Counted from the first letter of the stretch, positions 1 through 5,317 are shown. The stretch is DNA of 6,224 nucleotides from Casp-actino8 sp046082625 (GCA_046082625.1 JBJTYE010000124.1:1-6224); one strand, 5' to 3'. Notes: generated by a model not told the origin, from the sequence alone. Made by a program: numbers and translations.

Positions 1-205
1 GTCGTCGTCGATCCACGGGAGTACATGACCAAGGCGTTGGCGTGGGCGCGGGTGAAACCGTGGACGGTCATCAAGTGAGCCAACTGATCGGCGTACTTCT
101 GATCGGTATGGTGGCCATCACTCGATGCCAGTGCGTCATGGGCCGGCCGTACTTCTTCTCGATGGCCGGGAAGTGCGATGCACGGGTCGCGTCGGGACTA
201 TTCAC
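1..205 (-). pseudogene. DUF4287-like small protein, 5' part, apparent frameshift
   Basis: The reverse strand encodes a small protein that runs off the left edge of the window. From a GTG at 205 one frame reads MNSPDATRAS, then HFPAIEKKYGRPMTHW and HRVMATIP, about 34 residues ending near 104. That frame soon meets a stop. The neighbouring frame, from GAT at 104 down to base 2, continues with DQKYADQLAHLM, then TVHGFTRAHANALVMYSRGS. Joined, the two halves resemble DUF4287-type proteins as I remember them: an N-terminal FPAIEKKYG block followed by an HGF..AHANALVMY block. The join needs one extra base around 104-106, for example CCC instead of CC before GAT. No slippery heptamer is visible, so programmed frameshifting is unlikely. 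A true inactivating deletion and an assembly error are both possible. The molecular function of the family is unknown to me. The family assignment is from memory; the frame change is seen directly. Confidence 0.6.
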
Positions 206-211
206 GGGACA

Positions 212-240
212 ATTGTATGAGACTAATCAGGTACATCTGT
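212..240 (-). promoter_or_regulatory. Predicted leaderless promoter of the DUF4287-like gene
   Basis: On the minus strand a TACAAT -10 hexamer lies at 217-212. Six bases (TGTCCC) separate it from the GTG at 205, so the expected +1 base is the G of the start codon. There is no Shine-Dalgarno sequence ahead of this GTG, and leaderless mRNAs starting at GTG or ATG are common in actinobacteria. The -35 position at 17-bp spacing, ACAGAT at 240-235, is a poor match to TTGACA and overlaps one copy of a repeated motif. It may therefore depend on an activator. This is inference from sequence alone. Confidence 0.4.
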
Positions 241-280
241 GAGGACGGGTCAGTACATCTGTTCAGTATGAAGTGATGTA
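231..280. promoter_or_regulatory. Operator-like array of three TACATC motifs
   Basis: The 10-mer GTACATCTGT occurs twice in direct orientation, at 231-240 and 253-262, each preceded by TCA(G). A third TACATC is present in inverted orientation at 275-280 (GATGTA on plus). Spacings are 22 and 21 bp, close to two helical turns, so all three would face the same side of the DNA. The array sits between the divergent starts at 205 and 348. Copy one overlaps the -35 region of the leftward promoter. A transcription-factor binding site is the natural reading, but no regulator is identifiable. I could not define a convincing sigma-70-type promoter for the rightward gene in the same region. Confidence 0.35.
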
Positions 281-328
281 GCGGTGCTTACTCTCCTACG
301 TCGAGTGGCAATGAACCACTCACGACGA

Positions 329-337
329 AAGGAAAGG
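329..337 (+). promoter_or_regulatory. Shine-Dalgarno region of the MBG-repeat gene
   Basis: The purine-rich AAGGAAAGG ends 10 bases before the ATG at 348. It supports that start over the in-frame ATG at 375, which lacks a comparable site and would begin directly at MRRRKR. Confidence 0.55.
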
Positions 338-347
338 GACACTCCCC

Positions 348-2120
348 ATGTCACTTCTGAATTCCAGCCCATCCATGAGGCGTCGCAAGCGCTACGCCCT
401 CGGTTCCAGCGCCGCCCTGGCGGTCATGGCCATTCCGATGATCTTCGGTGGCCAGGCCTCGGCCGGGGCCCCGTTGACTCTCCTCACGGTCACTCCCAAT
501 GGTGATTCCGTGACGTACGGAGACGCCGAGCCGGGCTACACCTACAACATCACCGGCTTCGTGAACGGCGAAGACGAAGGAACAGCAGCCGGATACGTGG
601 CCCCGACCTGCGACTCCGACTACGACGCCGGCGATCCGGTCGGTCCGTACACCATCACCTGTACCGGCGGCTCCGCCACCGACTACTCGTTCGATACCAC
701 TGCAACGGCCACCCTCACCGTGGGCGCGGCTCTGCTGACAGTGACACCCGACAACGACTCCATCACCTACGGCGATGCCGAGCCGGGCTACACCTACAAC
801 ATCACCGGCTTCGTGAACGGTGAAAACGAAGGAACGGCTGCCGGCTACAGCGCCCCGACCTGCGACTCCGACTACGACCAGTTCGACGCCGTGGGTCCCT
901 ACACCATCACCTGCACCGGCGGCTCCGCCACCAACTACAGCTTCGACACCACTGCAACGGCCATCCTCACCGTGGGCGCAGCTCAGCTGACCGTCGATCC
1001 GTCGGACATGACCCGTCACTACGGAGCTCCCGAGCCCGCCTTCGACTTCGATGTCACCGGCTTCATGGGTTCCGACTCCACCATCTCGGCGGCTGGCTAC
1101 ACCGGACCGACCTGCGATTCGGACTACGACGCCGGCGATCCGGTGGGTACCTACACGATCACCTGCTCGGGTGGTTCTGCTACCGATTACACGTTCGACA
1201 CGACCTCGACGGCCACGTTGACCATCACGCCGTTCGTTCTCGGTAGCGAAGAAGTCGTCTACTCCGGTCAGACCGAAGTTCAGACCAGGAGCTCGAGTGA
1301 CACGTTCGCCCGAGTCACGCTAAGTGCTTCGATCACCGCTGATTTCGACAGCGTCGACGCATCCAACACTTGCACCGAGGGAGGACCGAGCGTCAGCGAT
1401 GCCACGGCCACCTTCCGTGACCTCTCGACCGGTCAAGTCATCGCATCAGGGGTTCCCATCGCCGAAGTCGGCGGGAACTGCGAAGAGGGAATCGCCACGA
1501 TCTTCACCTCGTTGAGCAGTGGCCAGATGGGAATGGACGTCCACCTGATCGAAGTCACCATCGCTGGATCCTTCAGCGGTGCCAATGATTTCCAGATCGG
1601 AAACGCTCCGGAATCCGCCAGTGTGGTCGTCAGCATGCCGTCGGCGACGGGAACCATGATGGACTCAGGGGGACTGCCCTTCGTCGCTCAGTCCTCCTAC
1701 TACAGCCTCGGGACCGAAGGCAGCCTGACCTCGGCGATGGATGGTGACGATGTCGTGATCGCCGGCTACCGCTTCGTGGCCGGTACTCGCAAGGTCAGCC
1801 CCAAGGGCCAGGCGATCCTCATGATCCCCGCGCCCAATGGTGGTGTGTACTACATCAAGACCAACTCCATCACCTCGATGAGCGTTGGTTCGACCATGAC
1901 CACGATCTTCACCAAGGCCAACATCCAGCTGATCGGTGGAGACTGTGAGACCCCCTGCGGCGTCGACGGCAACGTCTCGCTGCGACTCGACATCTCGAGC
2001 AATGGGGATGTCGGTTACACGGTGCAGTCCTCGAAGACCAGCGCCCTGTACTACTCCAATAATTGGTACAAGTCGGGCAAGGTCTGGAAGACCATGCCGC
2101 AAGATCTGACCCTCCTGTAA
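348..2120 (+). CDS. Secreted protein with three MBG-type repeats
   Basis: This is an exported 590-residue protein of unknown function. Residues 1-39 form a signal peptide: MRRRKR at 10-15, a hydrophobic stretch at 17-33, and a probable cleavage after ASA at 37-39. Three 84-residue tandem repeats follow, at about 46-129, 130-213 and 214-297. Each has the MBG pattern LTV.P….YG..EP…(I/V)TGF, then YTITC.GGSAT.Y.FDTT.TA.LT. MBG repeats are Ig-like or beta-rich modules of bacterial surface and secreted proteins. Unusually, each repeat carries two cysteines (88/105, 172/189, 256/273) placed for an intra-repeat disulfide. The C-terminal half (about 298-590) is Ser/Thr/Gly-rich with cysteines at 342, 378, 533 and 537. 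Its last 150 residues, ending YYSNNWYKSGKVW, loosely resemble beta-sandwich domains seen at the ends of other actinobacterial secreted proteins, but I cannot assign them. No sortase motif, C-terminal membrane segment or catalytic motif is visible, so the product is probably released or non-covalently wall-associated. An adhesive or structural role is inference. Confidence 0.88.
   Translation: MSLLNSSPSMRRRKRYALGSSAALAVMAIPMIFGGQASAGAPLTLLTVTPNGDSVTYGDAEPGYTYNITGFVNGEDEGTAAGYVAPTCDSDYDAGDPVGPYTITCTGGSATDYSFDTTATATLTVGAALLTVTPDNDSITYGDAEPGYTYNITGFVNGENEGTAAGYSAPTCDSDYDQFDAVGPYTITCTGGSATNYSFDTTATAILTVGAAQLTVDPSDMTRHYGAPEPAFDFDVTGFMGSDSTISAAGYTGPTCDSDYDAGDPVGTYTITCSGGSATDYTFDTTSTATLTITPFVLGSEEVVYSGQTEVQTRSSSDTFARVTLSASITADFDSVDASNTCTEGGPSVSDATATFRDLSTGQVIASGVPIAEVGGNCEEGIATIFTSLSSGQMGMDVHLIEVTIAGSFSGANDFQIGNAPESASVVVSMPSATGTMMDSGGLPFVAQSSYYSLGTEGSLTSAMDGDDVVIAGYRFVAGTRKVSPKGQAILMIPAPNGGVYYIKTNSITSMSVGSTMTTIFTKANIQLIGGDCETPCGVDGNVSLRLDISSNGDVGYTVQSSKTSALYYSNNWYKSGKVWKTMPQDLTLL
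483..1238 (+). repeat. Three in-frame 252-bp tandem repeats
   Basis: The MBG repeats are visible in the DNA as three exactly in-register 252-bp units (483-734, 735-986, 987-1238). Units one and two share long near-identical stretches, for example the run encoding GYTYNITGFVNGE around 525-571 and 783-823, and also the CDSDYD and YTITCTGGSAT regions. Unit three is clearly more diverged. This order suggests a recent duplication of the first two units, with the third being older. Such arrays can change copy number by recombination and can be collapsed in short-read assemblies. Confidence 0.85.
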
Positions 2121-2142
2121 TCGGAGGTTCGGAATGGGGAAG

Positions 2143-2171
2143 GGCCGGAGCCTCAGGGCTCCGGCCTTTTT
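2143..2171 (+). terminator. Rho-independent terminator of the MBG-repeat gene
   Basis: A perfect 10-bp stem (GGCCGGAGCC at 2143-2152 pairing with 2157-2166) with a TCAG tetraloop is followed by five T residues at 2167-2171. It begins 23 bases after the stop codon. It lies in the 62-bp gap between convergent stop codons. Read on the minus strand the hairpin lacks a proper T-tract, so any terminator function for the opposing gene would be weaker. Confidence 0.9.
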
Positions 2172-2182
2172 CGTTGTCGACG

Positions 2183-2881
2183 CTATTCGAAGACAACCGT
2201 CAATGGACCCGACGCCTCCAAGGGATCCCCGAAGTTCACTATGTAGCCGGTGGTCACCTCTTGCGGCGCAATCACATTACAACCTTCACCGCCGTCAACA
2301 CTCAGAGCTTCGACGTAATCATCAGTTACGCCAGAAAGGCTCACAACAGGTCGAAACGTCACGTCTCCTCCGTTGTATTGCTCGATGATCGGATACTCGA
2401 TTCCATATGGACCTCGTGGTCCAGGTGAGATAGGAAACAAGGTGTACGCAATCCCGGTGCAGTCCGTAGTTTCGTAGAGGACGTACGCGGATACTCCTGT
2501 CAAAACATTTTGACAGGGCTCACCGAACAGGTTGTACGAACGGAACTCTGCGCCATCCCACACCACCCAGCATCCGTTGTTGCCGCCGGCGCCATCTCCG
2601 ACGATGATTCCGAGCTCGCTACCGGCCGAATCAAGAAGTCTGAACGAACCAGATCCGCCAGTGGATCCACCTTCATCCCAGGCCAAGACTTGCTCACCAC
2701 GGCGACACACCTGACCGGCCTCCGCATCGATGATGCGAACGGCACCGGATCGCGTCGTCACGCACGCCGTGATCTCGCCAGCGGAGTCCGGAATCGAGGC
2801 CACGACGAGACCCGATCCCGTGAGCGCTACTCCCAACACGAGGCCTCCCAGGAAGCCCCTCCGCCTTGTGAACATGCCCAT
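2183..2881 (-). CDS. Exported protein with IPDS…C…WD motif, Tat-like signal
   Basis: This is an exported 232-residue protein with no known activity. The ATG at 2881 is chosen because GGAGG lies eight bases upstream. In-frame alternatives are GTG at 2902, ATG at 2896 and ATG at 2875. The N-terminus reads MGMFTRRRGFLGG and then a hydrophobic stretch to about residue 28. RRGFLG matches the twin-arginine consensus RRxFLK fairly well, so Tat export is plausible. Residues 30-72 carry IPDSAGEI.AC, a VRIID segment, then C59 and LAWDEGG. This module recurs in many actinobacterial secreted proteins, often ahead of collagen-like Gly-X-Y repeats, which are absent here. C40 and C59 may form a disulfide. 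The rest (LLDSAG.ELG, GCWVVWDG, YETTDCTGIAY, a final GPLTVVFE) looks like a beta-rich domain in which short segments alternate with cysteines. It faces the MBG gene convergently and has its own candidate promoter, so operon membership with the gene upstream is uncertain. Confidence 0.8.
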   Translation of the reverse strand: MGMFTRRRGFLGGLVLGVALTGSGLVVASIPDSAGEITACVTTRSGAVRIIDAEAGQVCRRGEQVLAWDEGGSTGGSGSFRLLDSAGSELGIIVGDGAGGNNGCWVVWDGAEFRSYNLFGEPCQNVLTGVSAYVLYETTDCTGIAYTLFPISPGPRGPYGIEYPIIEQYNGGDVTFRPVVSLSGVTDDYVEALSVDGGEGCNVIAPQEVTTGYIVNFGDPLEASGPLTVVFE

Positions 2882-2889
2882 GCCGTCCG

Positions 2890-2894
2890 CCTCC
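2890..2894 (-). promoter_or_regulatory. Shine-Dalgarno site deciding the start at 2881
   Basis: On the minus strand GGAGG at 2894-2890 stands eight bases before the ATG at 2881. It falls inside the longer reading frame that would begin with GTG at 2902. It therefore argues for the shorter protein, whose signal sequence then starts close to the N-terminus. Confidence 0.6.
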
Positions 2895-2931
2895 ATGGTC
2901 ACCCGGGGTTCAGGTACCCACCGTTCGGGTC

Positions 2932-2960
2932 ACAGTAGCGGTTCGGCCTTTCCGTGTCGC
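2932..2960 (-). promoter_or_regulatory. Candidate sigma-70-type promoter
   Basis: On the minus strand GCGACA at 2960-2955 (four of six matches to TTGACA) is separated by exactly 17 bp from TACTGT at 2937-2932 (the conserved TA…T positions). The predicted transcript would start near 2925, giving a leader of about 45 bases before the ATG at 2881. This supports independent transcription of the downstream exported-protein gene, within the 101-bp gap after the stop codon at 2983. Confidence 0.45.
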
Positions 2961-2982
2961 ACCCTGGAGGGTGTGGAGTGGC

Positions 2983-3765
2983 TCATCCATGATTGTTTCT
3001 GGAACGTCGAACCACTCCAGCCCGGATGACCACGATCACGAGACCCACTCCTCCACCGATCGCCACCACGAGGACCCAATTGACCGAGGATGTTGTGTCG
3101 GGGGTGGGATCGGTGACGACCTGGTCCTCTTCGGCGGGTGGGGCTTGCGATGACGGCACCGAGGCGACCGTGGTGACGATGTCGGTCGTGGCGTCCTCGG
3201 GGGGAGGTGTGCTGTACCAGTCCATCACCCCGGTCACTCCGAGAGACCGGTCCACGACGCCCTCGACCGGCGTCCCGAACAACTCCTTGAAACCCACCGA
3301 CACCGTGAATCGGGCCGGCGCCGCACCGATCACGGTGACCGAGTACTCGCCAGCCACGGCGGTGGTGTCCAGGTCGTGCAGACGTATGTAGTTCGTCCCC
3401 GAGAACGGCTCAGCGAAGGGAATCCGGAGATCGGGACGAAGCTCTGTGACCGATCCGGTGGGATCGACCAACTCCATGTACGGCAGTAGTTCGCCCTCCA
3501 AGGTGTTCTCCGGTGCCAGGTCCGGGATCAGGAGGGACAAATACAGTCGGTCTCCCTCGGCGAAAACCACCCTGAAGGAGCGCGTGTCACCCGCTCCATC
3601 GACTGCGCCATAGAAAGCGAACGAGATCGTTCCATCCGGGATCAGGGGACCACTCGAAGGAGCTGTCTGCTCCTGCGTGAGAATGATCGGATCGTGCGCC
3701 CGAGCCGGGGACGCCAAGAGGCCGACTCCCACAAGCAGCACAGAGAGTCCAGGGAAGCGCCTCAT
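2983..3765 (-). CDS. Membrane-anchored extracytoplasmic beta-sandwich-like protein
   Basis: This is a 260-residue type I membrane protein of unknown function. The ATG at 3765 is preferred because the protein then begins directly with a textbook signal peptide: MRR, a hydrophobic core LSVLLVGVGLLA, and cleavage after ARA at residue 23. A GTG at 3789 would prepend eight polar residues. No good Shine-Dalgarno sequence precedes either start. Residues 24 to about 165 form one beta-rich region (GTISFAFYGAVDGAGDTRSF, LYLSLLIPDLAPEN, MELVDPTG, NYIRLHDLD, GEYSVTVIG). It recalls prepeptidase-C-terminal-like or jelly-roll ligand modules, but this is only a fold-level impression. A Pro/Thr/Ser/acidic linker follows (about 185-230), then a transmembrane helix (WVLVVAIGGGVGLVIVVI, about 232-249) and a short basic tail RAGVVRRSRNNHG. 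The mature protein would begin with His-Asp-Pro. No catalytic motif is evident. Confidence 0.8.
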   Translation of the reverse strand: MRRFPGLSVLLVGVGLLASPARAHDPIILTQEQTAPSSGPLIPDGTISFAFYGAVDGAGDTRSFRVVFAEGDRLYLSLLIPDLAPENTLEGELLPYMELVDPTGSVTELRPDLRIPFAEPFSGTNYIRLHDLDTTAVAGEYSVTVIGAAPARFTVSVGFKELFGTPVEGVVDRSLGVTGVMDWYSTPPPEDATTDIVTTVASVPSSQAPPAEEDQVVTDPTPDTTSSVNWVLVVAIGGGVGLVIVVIRAGVVRRSRNNHG

Positions 3766-3819
3766 GCCATCAGTCTGATTGGTGGCCACCGTTGCCAGCG
3801 AGTTTGATCAATGTTGGAC

Positions 3820-3835
3820 GCCGCATGTTCGCGGC
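3820..3835 (-). other. Small hairpin downstream of tRNA-Arg
   Basis: GCCGC and GCGGC flank a six-base GAACAT loop, 13 bases beyond the tRNA-Arg 3' end in the direction of transcription. There is no T-tract. It could act as a U-tract-less terminator or a processing guide, or be chance in GC-rich DNA. Confidence 0.25.
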
Positions 3836-3848
3836 CCGACATGTCTCG

Positions 3849-3921
3849 CGCGCTCGAAGGGACTCGAACCCCTAACCTTCTGATCCGTAGTCAGATGCTC
3901 TATCCATTGAGCTACGAGCGC
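3849..3921 (-). tRNA. tRNA-Arg (anticodon ACG)
   Basis: The reverse strand folds as a complete 73-nt cloverleaf. The acceptor stem is GCGCTCG/CGAGCGC, the D stem GCTC/GAGC, the anticodon stem TCTGA/TCAGA with loop CTACGGA, and the T arm has loop TTCGAGT. The anticodon ACG (bases 3888-3886) reads CGN arginine codons after A34 is deaminated to inosine by TadA. The discriminator is G. The following bases are CGA, so CCA is not encoded and must be added enzymatically. It lies 47 bases downstream of the LysM gene on the same strand. Confidence 0.97.
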
Positions 3922-3968
3922 AGAACTCCAACTCTAGAGGGCAAAAAGCCCACCCGCACGCTGGCGGT

Positions 3969-5036
3969 TCAGGAGACCGGGCACCAACTCGAGGTGCACC
4001 ACGGCTTCCAACTGCCGGCCCGCTGGTACACCACGTAGGCCAACCTGATGTTGGTCTCCGGATTCAGCAATTGGGACGGATCGGACACTCCGTAATTCTT
4101 CATCCAAGTCTGGTGGGCCAACCAGTTCAACTGGAAGAGCCCGTAACAGCACCAGTTCTGAGCCGTCGGGACCCATCGGCTCTCGCGGTTCACCACATAG
4201 AAGGCATTCGCCTCCAATTCGTCGGGCCAGATGTCGCGCACCATCTGCTCCAACTCGGCGCGGGTGTAGCTCGTCTTCGGAGCCGACGTCGTGGCCGTGG
4301 TGGTCGACGGAGCCTTGGCGCCGATCGGCAGACACAGCGTGTCACCGATGAGCAGTGTCGACGAGAGCGTCATGCCGTTCACGGCGGCCAATTCGGTGGC
4401 CGACACCGAGTACAAGTTGGCGATGCGGTTCCACGAGTCTCCGGACTTCACCGTGTAGGAACCAGAGCACTTTGGTGAACTGGCCTTCGTCTGAGTGGCG
4501 GTCGTCTTCACCGGCGGCACAGCAGCACCCGGCGGCAGACAGATCTCTTCTCCGACGAGCAGATTCGACTTGAGCGTCATGTTGTTGACACCGGCGATGA
4601 GCGAGGCCTTCACGCCGGCAGCTTCAGCGATGCCGTACCAGGAGTCGCCGGCCTGCACGGTGTACTTGGCAGCACAGACCACCGGAGCCGGTTCGGCGGG
4701 AGCCGGAGCAGGAGTGGCGGCCGGAACGGTGACCGGAGGGGCCACGGTCGAGGGCGGGGCCACGGCCGGGGCATTGCCGGCAGTGGGATCGAACTGGACC
4801 ACGGCCGCTGCACCACCGGAGTACGCCACGTCCACGGCCTTGCCGTCATCGCGCATGGCCCAGGCCACGGGAGCCACCAAGAGTCCCAACATCGAGATCG
4901 CCACCACCCGACGCCGGAACTGGTACTGCGGCGCGCTCACTGGCGGCCGCGACGACGGTCGAGGCCGCCGACGAGGACCACCCGTGTAATACGGGTCCTG
5001 GTAGGAGTGATGGTTGTACGTGCTCATGGTGCTCAC
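3969..5036 (-). CDS. Peptidoglycan hydrolase: two LysM domains plus lysozyme-like domain
   Basis: This is a predicted cell-wall lytic enzyme of 355 residues, or 352 if the ATG at 5027 is used instead of the GTG at 5036. No strong Shine-Dalgarno sequence separates the two starts. Residues 1-42 form a polar Tyr-, Pro- and Arg-rich cytoplasmic tail. A hydrophobic segment at 44-60 follows RRR and ends VAWA, so it is either a signal anchor or a cleaved signal. A Pro/Ala/Thr-rich wall-spanning linker covers about 85-120. LysM1 (about 123-168; YTVQAGDSWYGIA…LLVGEEICLP) and LysM2 (about 193-237; YTVKSGDSWNRIA…LLIGDTLCLP) bind the glycan chains. Each is bracketed by a cysteine pair (121/166, 190/235). 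The C-terminal domain (257-355) has the SLT/lysozyme-fold signature NRESRW with probable catalytic Glu285, then YGLFQLNW at 298-305. Cysteines at 296, 297, 347 and 352 suggest disulfides. It probably cleaves the glycan backbone during growth or division. Whether it acts as a lysozyme or a lytic transglycosylase cannot be told from sequence. Confidence 0.9.
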   Translation of the reverse strand: MSTMSTYNHHSYQDPYYTGGPRRRPRPSSRPPVSAPQYQFRRRVVAISMLGLLVAPVAWAMRDDGKAVDVAYSGGAAAVVQFDPTAGNAPAVAPPSTVAPPVTVPAATPAPAPAEPAPVVCAAKYTVQAGDSWYGIAEAAGVKASLIAGVNNMTLKSNLLVGEEICLPPGAAVPPVKTTATQTKASSPKCSGSYTVKSGDSWNRIANLYSVSATELAAVNGMTLSSTLLIGDTLCLPIGAKAPSTTTATTSAPKTSYTRAELEQMVRDIWPDELEANAFYVVNRESRWVPTAQNWCCYGLFQLNWLAHQTWMKNYGVSDPSQLLNPETNIRLAYVVYQRAGSWKPWCTSSWCPVS

Positions 5037-5066
5037 TCGGTGCCGAACAGAGTCCCGCCCCCTTCA

Positions 5067-5095
5067 AGTGTGCTCCACCCCCTGGGGTGTCGCAA
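5067..5095 (-). promoter_or_regulatory. Candidate LysM-gene promoter with palindrome in spacer
   Basis: On the minus strand TTGCGA (5095-5090) and CACACT (5072-5067) are separated by 17 bp. That would start transcription near 5060, about 24 bases ahead of the GTG. The -10 is weak. The spacer contains a CACCCC-CT-GGGGTG inverted repeat at 5076-5089. This looks like an operator for a dimeric repressor or MerR-like factor, although GC-rich palindromes also arise by chance. Confidence 0.3.
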
Positions 5096-5106
5096 CCTCA
5101 TACGGG

Positions 5107-5205
5107 CGTTCCACAAACGGTCCACAGGCCTTGTCCACATCCTGTGAGGAGAGAAAGTCCAGTTCACGGGGATGAGCGACAGCTCTATCCCCAGATTGTG
5201 AACAA
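5107..5205. other. Cluster of DnaA-box-like 9-mers
   Basis: The gap between the LysM gene and tRNA-Ser(GCT) contains TTGTCCACA at 5131-5139, identical to the DnaA-box form favoured in GC-rich actinobacteria. It also contains TTGTTCACA on the minus strand (5205-5197), one base different. Weaker neighbours are CGGTCCACA (5118-5126), CGTTCCACA (5107-5115) and CTATCCCCA (5185-5193). The three TCCACA cores lie 11 and 13 bp apart in the same orientation, roughly one helical turn each. Possible roles are a replication origin, a DnaA-titration site or DnaA-controlled transcription of the LysM gene. No dnaA, dnaN or gyrB gene is in the window, and the stretch is only mildly AT-rich, so an origin is unproven. 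Confidence 0.4.
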
Positions 5206-5223
5206 GTCTCAAACTTTCGTCTC

Positions 5224-5317
5224 TGGCGGAGAGGGTGGGATTTGAACCCACGGACCCCGTTTCGGGGGTCAACGTCTTAGCAGGACGTCCCGTTCAACCG
5301 TGCTCCGGCACCTCTCC
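5224..5317 (-). tRNA. tRNA-Ser (anticodon GCT), CCA encoded
   Basis: The reverse strand gives a class II tRNA of 94 nt including the terminal CCA. The acceptor stem is GGAGAGG/CCTCTCC and the anticodon stem ACGTC/GACGT with loop CTGCTAA. The long variable arm is GACCCC/GGGGTC, and the T arm is GTGGG/CCCAC with loop TTCAAAT. The anticodon GCT (5281-5279) reads AGC and AGU serine codons. The discriminator G is followed directly by CCA at 5226-5224, unlike the other two tRNAs here. Confidence 0.97.

Noticed and set aside
1..78. Plus-strand open frame ending with TGA at 76, looking like the C-terminus of an upstream protein
   Set aside because: The minus strand of the same bases encodes the family-like HGFTRAHANALVMYSRG stretch, which is far more specific. 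The plus frame is taken as its shadow.
98..112. Programmed -1 frameshift joining the DUF4287-like halves
   Set aside because: A -1 slip would give the right product, but there is no X-XXY-YYZ slippery site and I see no downstream stimulatory stem. A one-base deletion is simpler.
42..242. 66-residue plus-strand ORF at the left edge
   Set aside because: It lies opposite the DUF4287-like reading frames, has no recognisable composition or ribosome-binding site, and contains no motif.
351..1019. 222-residue minus-strand ORF under the MBG repeats
   Set aside because: It is an antisense shadow of GC-rich repetitive coding DNA. Its Gly/Val/Arg-rich repeats mirror the plus-strand repeats and no start signal is present.
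483..1238. Repeat array as a possible CRISPR or mobile element
   Set aside because: The 252-bp units are in frame, contiguous without spacers, and encode a protein domain.
1665..2102. 145-residue minus-strand ORF in the C-terminal half of the MBG gene
   Set aside because: It is antisense to a well-supported secreted protein. Its His/Arg/Gly/Asp-rich composition is typical of shadow frames.
3925..3968. GGGC-TTTTT-GCCC as a terminator after the LysM gene
   Set aside because: The T-run is in the loop rather than after the stem and the stem is only four pairs, so terminator function is not supported.
4495..4989. 164-residue plus-strand Ala/Gly-rich ORF
   Set aside because: It is antisense to the Pro/Ala linker and LysM1 of the hydrolase. 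The low-complexity GAGSAGAG tract is the complement of the Pro-rich linker.
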